Shown: piece by piece, positions 10,347 through 19,419 of the stretch
Numbering within the stretch: the stretch's first letter is position 1
Layout of the letters: each line of letters begins with the position of its first letter
Assembly: GCF_002811985.1 (NCBI RefSeq)
Contig: NZ_NPDU01000050.1
Location: 1 to 33,011 of the forward strand
Source of the DNA: Leptospira adleri
GTDB taxonomy: Bacteria > Spirochaetota > Leptospiria > Leptospirales > Leptospiraceae
Length of the DNA stretch: 33,011 nt
Direction: 5' to 3'
Position numbers and translations under genes: made by a program
The notes under the pieces: generated by a model
Databases searched by the model: none
What the model was told of the DNA's origin: nothing
What the model saw: only the letters and a program-made list of their open reading frames with translations

Positions 10347-11098
10347 AAAGTCTCCAACCTTATCAATTTTTTATTTCCAAATTTTCAAATTATCAAGCAG
10401 AAATGAAACCGGTTCAAAGTTCTATGTTTTTTACAAACCTGGGAAGAATAACAAAAACAGAAATCAAAGACAAGAATCAACTAGGAAAAAACATTTTCTT
10501 TCGACGAAACGCAATTAGTCGAAATTTCGAGAAGCAATCCAATCGTTCGAAGAAACAAATTTGATTTAAGACAAAACTGCGTCTTTTTTGAGCAAAATTC
10601 ACTAAAAATTCGACTCCTTAAAAAAAGAAGAGCTATAATCTTATAAATCGCGGGGGCTATATCTGCGATCGGAAATGCGGAAATACTAACGTCTCATAAA
10701 CGGTTTGAAGAATCGGCGGTCGAAACGGAATCGAAAATCACAAAATGGAATCCTATCCCAATTCGAAAAAAAGAATTTTAGATGGATTGAATTTAGATCG
10801 CACAGTAAATCTGAAAATCCCGAACGAACTCATTCTTGGATCTAAAGAAAAGAATCATGAAATCTCATTTAAGACATAAACAGGAACCGAAGAATTCTCC
10901 AAAAGAGAAATCCTATCCGAGATTTCCGCCGATCGGATCGGCGGAGCGCGCTGTAATAAACAGAGTTTGTTTTCCGGGCCAGGTTTCAAAAACCTTTTCA
11001 GTCCGTCCCCGTCCGTTAAATCAAAATACTTTAGTAAATTATAAAATTATAATGTATTTAGTATTCAAATCCTCGATACGCAATTCGGAAAAATTCCA
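10347..11098. other. Divergent intergenic region between the barrel operon and the PAS kinase
   Basis: This 752-bp region separates two divergent transcripts and must hold both promoters. It is AT-rich with no ORF that I trust; an 88-codon open frame at 10836-11102 has no ribosome site and unbiased composition. The one clear structural feature is the GC-rich hairpin at 10925-10945, listed separately. Confidence 0.5.
10925..10945. promoter_or_regulatory. GC-rich inverted repeat upstream of the PAS kinase
   Basis: A 9-bp perfect inverted repeat, TCCGCCGAT and ATCGGCGGA, flanks a 3-bp centre (CGG). It lies about 155 bp upstream of the histidine kinase start within otherwise AT-rich DNA. There is no T-run, so it is not an intrinsic terminator. 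It could be an operator or an RNA hairpin; nothing further supports either. Confidence 0.4.
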
Positions 11099-14000
11099 AT
11101 GACTAAGGGCGCGGATGACTTCGAAAGTCTGAAAAAAGAATTGGAAGAATCCAGACTTCGAATCCGATCGCTGGAAGAGAAAGTTCAAGAAAATGAATTT
11201 TTAAAGGATTCTCTCCAAAAGGCCGAAAAGAGAATTTCTCAAATCATAGAAAATTCTCCGGATGCAATCGTAATTCTGGATATGGAAACCGGGAAATTTC
11301 AGTCCGCAAATCAAAGAGCAGCGGATCTTTTCGGTTATTCTCCGGAAGAATTTCAGACGATCGGTCCCGTCGAAATCAGTCCTCCCATTCAAGAAGACGG
11401 AAGATCGAGCGAAGAAGCTGCCCTGGGATATCTCAAAAGAGCCAGTCAAGGAGAGTTAGTCACCTTTGAGTGGCTTCACAGATCCAAGTCTGGAGAAATC
11501 ATTCCTTGCGAAGTAAGACTGATATCTCTTCCCGGAGAAAAACTTCTCATCCGAGGAAGCATCGTCGACTTTAGAGATCAAAAAAAGATCAAAGACGAAC
11601 TCAAAGAAAATCAAAAACGCCTGGAATCGGCAATCTACGGAGGCGAACTGGGGCTTTGGGAATGGGATATTCCGACTAACGGAAATACGTATAACGACTA
11701 TTGGGCGGAAATGTTAGGTTATAAATTGAGCGAACTTGCTCCGCACGTCGATACCTGGAAATCCTTGCTCCATCCGGAAGATCTTCCGATCGCAGAACAG
11801 GCATTGCAGAAATACATGTCCGGGGAAAGTCCGGTCTACGAATGTGAGTTCCGCTTAAAATGCAAGGACGGTTCTTGGAAGTGGATCCTCACGGTCGGAA
11901 AACTTCAGGATTACGATTCCGACGGAAAACCTCTCAAGATGTACGGAATACACTCGGATATCGATCGAAGAAAAAAAACGGAAGAGGAATTGAAAGAAAA
12001 GGAAGCGGCGCTTTCGCGTTCTCAAAAATTAGCGGGACTCGGCTCCTGGGAATACAACGTCGCAAGCGGAGAAACTTACGTTTCCGAATACCTATCCAAA
12101 ATCTACGAACTGGAGAATCGGTCCTCAAAAGGAATCTACGGTTTTGAAATCGTCCATCCCGACGACAAAGCTCGAATTCGTAATTATTTTCGAGACGCGA
12201 TTCTGAACAGATACATTCGAGAATTTGAATATAGAATTATTACTCCTTCCGGAATGACGAAAACGATCCTCAATCAGAGCGAATTGATCTCCGACGAAAA
12301 AGGAGAACTCGTAAAGATCATCGGTTCTATTTTGGACGTAAGCGAAAAAAGAAAGAACGAAAGACTACTTCAATACAGGCTCGGCTTTGAAACGCTCACC
12401 ACAAAAGTTTCAAGCGAAATCATCAATCTTCCTTCGCACAAAATTCCGGAAACGATCCGATCCGGTCTCGAAAAACTCGCATTATTTCTCAACATGCAAA
12501 GAGGAACTATCCTACTCTATAACGAAAACTATACGACTAGACATGCGACCTACGAATGGATTCACCCGAAAGCCCGAATACAAAAGGAAAATCTAAATCA
12601 GATAGAGGAGATCGATCCGAACAGCTTTATTACCGGCGAAATGAAAGCAGGAAGAATCGCAAAAATCGATAAAAAAGAGAATCTACCTTACGATTCAAAA
12701 TCGGATCGGGAACTTTTCATTCGAAACGGACTCGAATCTTATATCGCGATCCCTCTGATGATCGGCGGCACCTTAAAGGGAAGACTCGGATTCGGTTCGG
12801 AAAATCCGGAAACCAAAAAGGAACCGGATCTCGATCGTCTGGAAAATCAGTTATTAAGAAATTTTGCGGACATCATCATCAACGCGCTCGAAAGAAAAAG
12901 AGTGGAGGACGAATTGAAACAGGAAAGAGATCTTCTTTCCTCGATCACTGAAAATAGCGCGACCTCCATCACGGTCCTGAACACGAAGGGAAAAATACTC
13001 TACGCGAATAAGAGTTCCGAATTCGTTTTGGGAATTAAAAACTCGGACATAGTCTCCCGTTCCTACGATTCACCGCAATGGGAAGCAAGATCCCTCGACG
13101 GATCGGAATGGAAAGAGGAAGAACAACCGTTTACGCAAGTTATGCGGACGGGGGCTCCGGTCTACGATATACGACACGCGATCCTAACGGCGAACAAAGA
13201 AATCAAATATCTTTCCGTTAACGGTTCCCCGGTAAAAAACGAAAAAGGCGAGATTCAATCGCTCGTGTTTCTCGTCACAGACATCACTGAAAACGTTCTC
13301 AAGGAACGCGCGCTTATCGCAAGCGAGGAAAGATATAGAACCGTAGCGGAACAAACCGGAAGTATCGTCTACGACTACGACATTTCCACGGGAAAAGTCA
13401 CTTGGGCCGGGGCGGTATTTTCTTTAACCGGATTCAAACTCGAAGAATTCCAAAATTTTAATATAGACAAATGGATCGAATACATTCATCCGAAGGATTT
13501 GGATCAGGTATTGCACGATATGGAAGAATCGATGGCGAAACATAACAAGTTCCGTTCCACATATCGTTTTAGAACCAAGGACGAACAATATATTTTGGTC
13601 GAAGACAGAGGCGTTTTTCTCTACGACGAAAACAATCAACCCTTCAGGATGATGGGCGCGATGATCGACATCGCGGAAAAGAAAAAGGCCGAAGAAATGC
13701 TGAAAGATAGCGAGGAAAGACTTAGACTCGCGCTCAACGCGGCAAATATGGGGAACTGGAGCTGGGATATCAAAGAGGATAAAATTACCTGGTCTGAAAA
13801 AGCGTTTCAAATATTCAGAACACAACCTTCCGAGTTCAAAGCCAATCTCAGGGCCCTTTTTCACCTAACGCATCCAGACGATAAGCCTCTTTTAGAAAAG
13901 ACGGTGCAGAATCTTCTCGCAGGAAAAATTCCGGGAGACGACTATTACTTTCAGCATAGATTGATTCTTCCCAACGAAGAACTCGCCTGGATCGAAGCAA

Positions 14001-15544
14001 AAGGAAAACTCTACCGGGATCGGAATTCTCAACCGTTACGCTTGGTGGGAACCGTCACAGATATCACCGAAAGAAAAAAAGCGGAAGAAGAACTCAAAAC
14101 TTCCGAGATGAGATTTCAGACCTTCTATCAATTCTCGAATGAAGCAATCATACTTTTAGAAAAAGGCGAAATTCGAATCAGCGATTCCAATCCTACTTTT
14201 CAAAAACTTTTCGGATATACCGCGGAAGAAGCCGCCGGTCTCAACCTGATACGACTCTTATCGAGAAGCTCCTTGAAAGATCTGAGAAAAAGAAATTTTT
14301 CTTTGGGAGGAAAGGATTCAGTGGAAATCATCGCTAAAAAGAAAAACGGAATTTTTTTTCCGGCAATCGTAAGTCTTAGGACGTTTATCAACAAGGGGAA
14401 AGGTTTTTATTCGATCAACGTCATCGATACTACGCCCTTTAAGGAAGCGGAGGAACTCAGAATCGTAAACAATGAAATCAGAGTCAGAAACAGACTTATC
14501 GAGATACAAAAAGCGGAACTCGAAAATACCCTGGAGAATTTAAAAAAAACACAGTCCCAACTGATACAATCCGAAAAGATGGCTGCCTTGGGACAACTCA
14601 TGGCAGGTATCGCGCACGAAATCAACAATCCGATCGGAGCCGTCCAGGCCTCCAATCAAAACATACAGGAATGTCTCAACCGATTTCGTTCCCTGCTTCC
14701 GGACGTTCAATTTGCGATGGGATCGCTCAATCCGACGCTCCGGGAATTGTTCGCCGAATTTATAGAAAAGGCGATCTCGGGCAACGAACATTTCACGGGG
14801 ATGGAGCAGAGAAACCGTAAAAAAGCGATCGCACACGTATTAGAATCTCGTAAAATACCCGCCCGTCTCGCGGCCTCCTACGCGGATACGTTAGTCGACA
14901 TGGGGATTGGAGATTTACCCGAAAAATTCATTCCTCTATTGCTTTTGGAACAATCCGAAATGATATTGGAATATTCTTCCTTGGAATCTTATTTTTTCAG
15001 GAATACAAAGACGATACAAATCGCCGTGGATCGGATCTCGAAAATTTTATACGCTCTCAAGAACTTCTCTCATTTCGACATCGCGGGAGAAAGAATCCTC
15101 GCTTCGGTAAAAGACACGATCGAAACCGTTCTAACGATTTATCACAATCAACTCAAGAAGGGAGTCGAACTGCAAAAAGATTTCGAGGAAGTGGCGCCGA
15201 TCCTGTGTTTTCCGGACGATCTACTTCATATCTGGACAAACCTAATTTACAATTCGTTGCAGGCGATGCAGTTCAAAGGAACGATTCTCATCCGCTTGAA
15301 AAAGCTGGAAGACGAGTTGATGGTGGAAGTCAAAGACAACGGACCGGGAATTCCGATCGAAATTCAGGAAAGAATTTTCGAACCCTTCTTTACGACGAAA
15401 GCGCCCGGCGAAGGAAGCGGACTCGGTCTCGATATCGTAAAAAAAATCGTTCAAAAGCACGACGGGAAAATCGGGCTCGAAAGTATTCCGGGTATGACTT
15501 CGTTTAAGATTTATCTTCCGATCCTTACGGAAAACGTCCGATAG
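11099..15544 (+). CDS. Soluble multi-PAS/GAF sensor histidine kinase
   Basis: A 1481-residue protein with no membrane segment. After a coiled coil (5-45) come PAS1 (about 48-160), PAS2 (174-292), PAS3 (308-418), a GAF domain (about 423-600), PAS4 (610-732), PAS5 (748-862), PAS6 (874-990) and PAS7 (1004-1112). Several PAS domains end in the typical TDITERKKAEE-type linker. A coiled coil (1115-1160) leads to the phosphoacceptor box MAGIAHEINNPIGA with His1173. The ATPase N-box is at NLIYNSLQAM (Asn1385), DNGPGIP at about 1413, FEPFFTTK and GSGLGLDIV follow. The H-to-N-box distance is about 212 residues, some 100 more than usual, because of an inserted helical segment. No receiver domain is attached; the single-domain receiver at 16909-17298 is a candidate partner by proximity only. 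Confidence 0.95.
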   Translation: MTKGADDFESLKKELEESRLRIRSLEEKVQENEFLKDSLQKAEKRISQIIENSPDAIVILDMETGKFQSANQRAADLFGYSPEEFQTIGPVEISPPIQEDGRSSEEAALGYLKRASQGELVTFEWLHRSKSGEIIPCEVRLISLPGEKLLIRGSIVDFRDQKKIKDELKENQKRLESAIYGGELGLWEWDIPTNGNTYNDYWAEMLGYKLSELAPHVDTWKSLLHPEDLPIAEQALQKYMSGESPVYECEFRLKCKDGSWKWILTVGKLQDYDSDGKPLKMYGIHSDIDRRKKTEEELKEKEAALSRSQKLAGLGSWEYNVASGETYVSEYLSKIYELENRSSKGIYGFEIVHPDDKARIRNYFRDAILNRYIREFEYRIITPSGMTKTILNQSELISDEKGELVKIIGSILDVSEKRKNERLLQYRLGFETLTTKVSSEIINLPSHKIPETIRSGLEKLALFLNMQRGTILLYNENYTTRHATYEWIHPKARIQKENLNQIEEIDPNSFITGEMKAGRIAKIDKKENLPYDSKSDRELFIRNGLESYIAIPLMIGGTLKGRLGFGSENPETKKEPDLDRLENQLLRNFADIIINALERKRVEDELKQERDLLSSITENSATSITVLNTKGKILYANKSSEFVLGIKNSDIVSRSYDSPQWEARSLDGSEWKEEEQPFTQVMRTGAPVYDIRHAILTANKEIKYLSVNGSPVKNEKGEIQSLVFLVTDITENVLKERALIASEERYRTVAEQTGSIVYDYDISTGKVTWAGAVFSLTGFKLEEFQNFNIDKWIEYIHPKDLDQVLHDMEESMAKHNKFRSTYRFRTKDEQYILVEDRGVFLYDENNQPFRMMGAMIDIAEKKKAEEMLKDSEERLRLALNAANMGNWSWDIKEDKITWSEKAFQIFRTQPSEFKANLRALFHLTHPDDKPLLEKTVQNLLAGKIPGDDYYFQHRLILPNEELAWIEAKGKLYRDRNSQPLRLVGTVTDITERKKAEEELKTSEMRFQTFYQFSNEAIILLEKGEIRISDSNPTFQKLFGYTAEEAAGLNLIRLLSRSSLKDLRKRNFSLGGKDSVEIIAKKKNGIFFPAIVSLRTFINKGKGFYSINVIDTTPFKEAEELRIVNNEIRVRNRLIEIQKAELENTLENLKKTQSQLIQSEKMAALGQLMAGIAHEINNPIGAVQASNQNIQECLNRFRSLLPDVQFAMGSLNPTLRELFAEFIEKAISGNEHFTGMEQRNRKKAIAHVLESRKIPARLAASYADTLVDMGIGDLPEKFIPLLLLEQSEMILEYSSLESYFFRNTKTIQIAVDRISKILYALKNFSHFDIAGERILASVKDTIETVLTIYHNQLKKGVELQKDFEEVAPILCFPDDLLHIWTNLIYNSLQAMQFKGTILIRLKKLEDELMVEVKDNGPGIPIEIQERIFEPFFTTKAPGEGSGLGLDIVKKIVQKHDGKIGLESIPGMTSFKIYLPILTENVR

Positions 15545-15604
15545 CAGTTACATTAATTTAAGAAAATTGCATGTAACCCATATTCTCATCCTTATATCTC
15601 TAAC

Positions 15605-15618
15605 GCAGATATATCTGC
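15605..15618. promoter_or_regulatory. Perfect 14-bp palindrome GCAGATATATCTGC
   Basis: The sequence GCAGATATATCTGC equals its own reverse complement. It lies 60 bp after the stop of the PAS kinase. A dyad of this length suits a dimeric DNA-binding protein. No gene start lies close downstream, so it may be chance. Confidence 0.35.
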
Positions 15619-15964
15619 ATCGGAGACGCATTCGAAACGATTCAATCCTTTGAAAACAAGGAGACTAAATAATCTTCAATGAGGAATTTTCAAGAAAAAT
15701 ATCTCCTGACATTCATAGCGGATCTTTGATAAAGTCATTACTGATAAAAAACACGGGAAAAGAAGAAGATTTACGCACTCTCCTCTGATCATTTTTGCGC
15801 TTAAAAGACGACAAAAAAGAATTTTGTTCGACGAGAATCGATAAACAAGAGGCAATCATATTCCGTTTTTCTCAAGGTCATTGTCTCCATGTTTCAATCG
15901 TAGATTATCACTGAAGCGAGAATCGTTATCGATATGTCTTTGAGACTTGCTAAGTTTTTTTGGG

Positions 15965-16114
15965 ATGTCCTATAAGTTTTGGATCCACTTGCAGAATGAT
16001 TTAGAAATTAGAAAACAGAAAGAGAAGTTAATAGAAAAATTAAAAAATATTCAACCCTTACAGAAAACAGGTTGGGACGTAATTTTAGATTCTCTTAATA
16101 CAACAGTTTTCTGA
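15965..16114 (+). CDS. Possible 49-residue small ORF
   Basis: An ATG at 15965 opens a 49-codon frame ending TGA at 16114. The peptide begins MSYKFWIHLQNDLEIRKQ and continues with a Lys/Glu-rich helix, then GWDVILDSLNTTVF. The composition resembles a real protein fragment, but there is no good ribosome site (TTTTTTTGGG precedes it). The DNA is more AT-rich than neighbouring genes. It could be a small gene or a remnant of a decayed one. I do not recognise it. Confidence 0.3.
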   Translation: MSYKFWIHLQNDLEIRKQKEKLIEKLKNIQPLQKTGWDVILDSLNTTVF

Positions 16115-16304
16115 TTTCCGATCGGGTTTACTAAAAGGGCCTACTTCGAAATTGGGAATTCTCAGCGTTGATACTCGTGTTAAACGAGTGTATTCCGCAA
16201 GTTATCTGAAATCCTATGAAAATTTTGAACGTAAATTTCTCGACGTATGAATTGTTTCTATTTTTACTTTTCGGACTGAATATTTTTAATTTGGAGAATA
16301 TCTG

Positions 16305-16646
16305 ATGAATCGGATTTTAGCTTTTATTTCCAAACATTGGTTTCGACTTTTGTGGTTTATATTATTTACGATTGCGATTTTATCCGGAACAACCACGATT
16401 TACATACGTTCTTTGTTTCAACCCCCCGACGCATTTTCCGGAAGGGGCGGGGAACAAGCCGCGGGAATTGTTTTTCTCGCGCTCTTACTATCATTTTCCG
16501 TCTTAATGATTTCTTGGCTCGGTGCAATTCTATGCGCTTTTATATTGAGACGAACCGAAGGTTTAATCTTTCTCGTCCTAACTTTCGTCGTGCCTTCCGT
16601 TGTTCTATTGATCTGTTACATTTTCTGGATCGTTCTTAAACTATGA
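16305..16646 (+). CDS. Small three-helix membrane protein of unknown function
   Basis: A 113-residue protein with three hydrophobic segments (about 14-35, 51-80 and 86-111). The loop between helices 1 and 2 reads RSLFQPPDAFSGRGGEQ. The start is well supported: GGAG lies about 8 nt before the ATG. A weak AT-only hairpin with a T-run follows the stop (AAAGAA 16651-16656 with TTCTTT 16661-16666, then T to 16671) and may end the transcript. No family is recognised, and no neighbour is close enough to suggest an operon. Confidence 0.75.
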   Translation: MNRILAFISKHWFRLLWFILFTIAILSGTTTIYIRSLFQPPDAFSGRGGEQAAGIVFLALLLSFSVLMISWLGAILCAFILRRTEGLIFLVLTFVVPSVVLLICYIFWIVLKL

Positions 16647-16908
16647 ATCAAAAGAAATTCTTCTTTTTTTTGAAGGTTTATTTAAAACATCGAGGATATC
16701 GAATTCTTCCGTCGACCTGCGCCTTCTACCGATGAAAAGATAGACCTGTGATTTTTTTTTAGCCGGCGTCGACGGTTCAAAGGATTGACCGTTTCCAAAC
16801 GCCGTCAAGGACTGAAATTGGAAATATCGGATACGGATTTTATATAGAAATGTGACGTCGAACGGATTGCGCCAACGAGGAGTTGAACAAAGACCGCAGA
16901 GACGATTC

Positions 16909-17298
16909 TTATCCTTCTAAGGCTGTGGTGATCGTGGAAACCAGTTCTCTTTCATCCCAAGGTTTTTTAAGATAAGAACGCAGATTGATTTCTTTTTTCA
17001 GGGCTTCGATGGAGGAATCGTCCGCGTGACCTGTAACGATTACCTTTTGGATCTCCGGATATTTACTGTGAACCTGTCTCAGAAACTCGTCGCCTTTCAC
17101 GTTGGGCATCAACCAATCGGAAATGATGATAAGAATTCGAACATCTTCGTGAACCAACTCTTCAATGATTTGCCAAGCCTCTCCGGCGTCTAACGCCGTT
17201 TCGTATCGGTATCCGTCCCCGAGATGACGTTTCACCTGAGATTTCATGCTCATAAGAATCAGAGCTTCATCGTCTACAAAAAGAATTGCCTTATCCAA
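16909..17298 (-). CDS. Single-domain response regulator (REC only)
   Basis: A CheY-like receiver of 129 residues with no output domain. The acidic pair Asp9-Asp10, the phosphoacceptor Asp61 in IIISDWLMPN, Thr89 in VIVTGHAD and Lys112 in YLKKPWDE are all present, so phosphorylation should be functional. The start is a TTG at 17298 with AGGTGAG about 8 nt upstream; there is no usable ATG. It is clearly related to the receiver of the next upstream gene (shared pattern GDE-L, YPEIQK or NPDIRK, and YL-KPWD), suggesting local duplication. It lies 116 bp downstream of that gene on the same strand and may be co-transcribed. Its kinase is unknown. Confidence 0.93.
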   Translation of the reverse strand: MDKAILFVDDEALILMSMKSQVKRHLGDGYRYETALDAGEAWQIIEELVHEDVRILIIISDWLMPNVKGDEFLRQVHSKYPEIQKVIVTGHADDSSIEALKKEINLRSYLKKPWDERELVSTITTALEG

Positions 17299-17414
17299 CT
17301 GAGCTACTCACCTATTCTATTCGACTGACCGAAAGATAAAAAAACGCAAGGCGTTACACTATTTGGAAAAAAAATAATGGCAAGTCAATTTTGGAAAAAA
17401 ATGACGAACCTCTT

Positions 17415-19124
17415 TTAAAGTGAAACCATAGGAATCGGAAGAATCTCCGCGGAAGGCTCCATGATATAGTAACCTTGACAGTATTCCACCCCTAAGGAAC
17501 GAACCGTGTCAAATTCTTCTTTGCCCGCGACGAATTCAGCGATTACTTTCGCTCCGATTCGGTGGGCCATTTCCGTCATTGCAGAGGTTAGAAGCAAAGG
17601 AGTCTGACTCAAGTGGATTCCCTGAATGAACTTTCCGTCGATTTTGATATAATCCGGATCGATCTCCATCAATCTTTCGAAATTGGATTGATCCACTCCG
17701 AAGTCGTCTATCGCGATCTTACAACCGAACTCCTTGAGTTCTTTGATCGTTTCCAAACCCCGGTCCCCGCCGGAAAGTCTGTCGGTCTCCAAAATTTCAA
17801 GAGTCAGTCTTTCCGGAGAAACTCCATAGTGTTGAAGACGACTCGCCACCCAAAGCGCAAAACCTTTTTTTTCGAGATCCGATTCGGAGATATTAACGGA
17901 AAAGGAATAGTCCGGATGTTTTGAAAAGTAACGCAGCGATTTTTCGATCATGATCGGAGTCAAGAGCCGTATGATTCCGGTAGATCTCGCGATGGTAATA
18001 AAACTCGCAGGAGAATAGACTTGGTTTCCTTCCTGGATTCTGGCAAGACATTCGAATTTCGTAATTTTCTCGAGCTTGTTGTCGTAGATTCCCTGAAAGT
18101 AGGGAATCACATTACCGGCGTTAATCGCCTCGTTCAGTTTCCTCCCGAGAATCAGATTGATCTGATTCTGATCCCCTTCTTCCATCGAATTGGAATACTG
18201 CATCAGTTCGAGTTCACCGTTCTGAGCCGCGTTCATCATCGCGATCCTCGCCTTATAGTATAACGAAGAATAGTCGGTCGCAACGCCGATCGAGACGTTC
18301 ACTCGGAAAGAAATACCGTCCGCCTCCAGATATTCGGATCTAAGAAGAATTCGGAACGCAGCCAGAAGAGAATGAAACTTGCTTTCTTCGATATCGGAAA
18401 GAACCGCGACCTCGTCCTGATAGAGGTGAAACAATCTTCCCGACTTTCCCAAAAACGCGGAAAGAGAATTTAAGAATTGATTGAGGACCTTATGATACAC
18501 GCCGACGCCGAAATGGTGAGTAGTGGAAGTGGAGGATTCGATTCGAATGACGGAAAGTGTGGCCGGAGTTTTTCGAGCTTCCAAATCATCCAGCGCCCTC
18601 CGCAGACTTTCCAGATTAGGGAGTTCGGTTTCCCGATCGTAAAGAAGAGTTTTCTCCAGTCTTTGATTGAGATCCAGAAGCGATACGTCCTTAAAATAGG
18701 ATTTAAGAGCTTCTTTAATCGTAAGAATCAAATCGTTCGAGTCCCAGGGTTTGGAAAGATATCTGTATAAGTTCGCGTGGTTCAACGCGTTCCCTACCGC
18801 GTCCGCGGAAGCCTGACCAGTGAGCATGATCTTTCTGATATCGGGATTTCGATTGTGGATTCGGATCAGAAGTTCGTCTCCCTTGACGCCCGGCATAACC
18901 TGATCGCAGATCACGACCGGAATGTCGACCCCGCTCGCCATGTATTCCTCCAGGATTTCCCAGGCGGACTCCGCGTCTTCGGCCGTTTCGATATCGTATT
19001 CTTTGCCGAAAGCGAGTTTGAGCTGTTCTTTGAGTCCCCTCAGTATGATCAATTCGTCGTCGACCAGAAGTATAACGGGTTTAGAATCTGCGCTTTCTTT
19101 CTTAGGAATTTCGTTTCCGTTCAT
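17415..19124 (-). CDS. REC-GGDEF(degenerate)-EAL c-di-GMP phosphodiesterase
   Basis: A 569-residue protein. The receiver (about 15-142) has Asp22-Asp23, phosphoacceptor Asp74 in VICDQVMPG, Thr102 and Lys125 in YLSKPWD. The GGDEF-like domain (about 160-312) has YQDEV (235-239) in place of GGDEF, so it should not make c-di-GMP and may bind GTP or act structurally. The EAL domain (about 325-565) keeps the key residues: ECL (358-360) for EAL, Asn411 in NISESDL, Glu in TLEILETD, Asp473-Asp474 in IDDFG, Lys494 in DYIKIDG, then VIAEFV and CQGYYI. Loop 6 departs from the usual DFGTGYSS (here DFGVDQSN). Phosphorylation-controlled c-di-GMP hydrolysis is the likely role. The ATG has AGGA about 7 nt upstream. 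It is divergent from the adenylate cyclase gene. Confidence 0.92.
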   Translation of the reverse strand: MNGNEIPKKESADSKPVILLVDDELIILRGLKEQLKLAFGKEYDIETAEDAESAWEILEEYMASGVDIPVVICDQVMPGVKGDELLIRIHNRNPDIRKIMLTGQASADAVGNALNHANLYRYLSKPWDSNDLILTIKEALKSYFKDVSLLDLNQRLEKTLLYDRETELPNLESLRRALDDLEARKTPATLSVIRIESSTSTTHHFGVGVYHKVLNQFLNSLSAFLGKSGRLFHLYQDEVAVLSDIEESKFHSLLAAFRILLRSEYLEADGISFRVNVSIGVATDYSSLYYKARIAMMNAAQNGELELMQYSNSMEEGDQNQINLILGRKLNEAINAGNVIPYFQGIYDNKLEKITKFECLARIQEGNQVYSPASFITIARSTGIIRLLTPIMIEKSLRYFSKHPDYSFSVNISESDLEKKGFALWVASRLQHYGVSPERLTLEILETDRLSGGDRGLETIKELKEFGCKIAIDDFGVDQSNFERLMEIDPDYIKIDGKFIQGIHLSQTPLLLTSAMTEMAHRIGAKVIAEFVAGKEEFDTVRSLGVEYCQGYYIMEPSAEILPIPMVSL

Positions 19125-19206
19125 TCTTGATCCTAAAACGATGTTTCGTTTAACATAATACGATTTGATCGAAACGTTTTCGTGCGGAAATTTATTTCCA
19201 AAAAAA

Positions 19207-19253
19207 CGAAACTTCCGCTTTTATCGAATCGATTTAGAAAAACGGAAGTTTTG
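19207..19253. promoter_or_regulatory. Long imperfect hairpin in the divergent intergenic region
   Basis: CGAAACTTCCG (19207-19217) pairs with CGGAAGTTTTG (19243-19253), including a 9-bp perfect core. The interior can extend with TTTT against AAAA and with the small dyad ATCGA-A-TCGAT. On the minus strand the stem is followed by six T residues (19201-19206), so it looks like an intrinsic terminator or attenuator about 80 nt before the REC-EAL start codon. A second small hairpin, GGAAAT-TT-ATTTCC, sits at 19186-19199. Confidence 0.5.
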
Positions 19254-19335
19254 ATTCTTCCGAGATTCATCCCCAAACGCACGTTAGTTTTTTTGAATGT
19301 CGAACGTGCAAACCCGACCGTCTAAGTTCTTATAT

Positions 19336-19363
19336 TTGACAACCGGGTCTGTAATTATACTCT
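19336..19363 (+). promoter_or_regulatory. Candidate sigma-70-type promoter of the cyclase fusion gene
   Basis: A consensus -35 hexamer TTGACA (19336-19341) is followed 16 bp later by TACTCT (19358-19363). The better -10 match TATACT (19356-19361) would leave only 14 bp. It would give a leader of roughly 50 nt before the ATG at 19420. Support is sequence match only. Confidence 0.4.
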
Positions 19364-19419
19364 TCCCCGTAGAACGCCAATTATTTTTTTTAAATTCCCA
19401 TGAAATCCGGAAGGTTTTG

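Larger units (their letters stand above)
15545..16304. other. Intergenic region with palindrome and a possible short ORF
   Basis: This 760-bp gap follows the PAS kinase. It contains a weak inverted repeat just after the stop (15547-15553 with 15571-15577), a perfect 14-bp palindrome (15605-15618) and a short AT-rich open frame (15965-16114), listed separately. The last ~60 bp hold the ribosome site of the next gene. No RNA gene is recognisable. Confidence 0.5.

Noticed and set aside
10836..11102. 88-codon plus-strand open frame ahead of the PAS kinase
   Set aside because: No ribosome site, low-complexity start and composition unlike the neighbouring proteins; it overlaps the kinase start by 4 bp and looks like chance.
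16750..16810. Inverted repeats GGCGT/ACGCC and ACGGT/ACCGT downstream of the response regulator
   Set aside because: Imperfect, and on the minus strand the stem is followed by A rather than T, so it is not an intrinsic terminator.
17275..17315. tRNA-like D-arm (GTAGCTCAGTTGGATAAG) on the minus strand
   Set aside because: It matches only a D-arm consensus. It overlaps the TTG start of the response regulator, and no acceptor stem, anticodon loop or T-loop can be formed around it.
19297..19419. 41-codon N-terminal extension of the cyclase fusion
   Set aside because: The extension has no ferredoxin similarity, contains the candidate promoter, and the ATG at 19420 has a strong GGAAGG site and begins directly with the ferredoxin fold.
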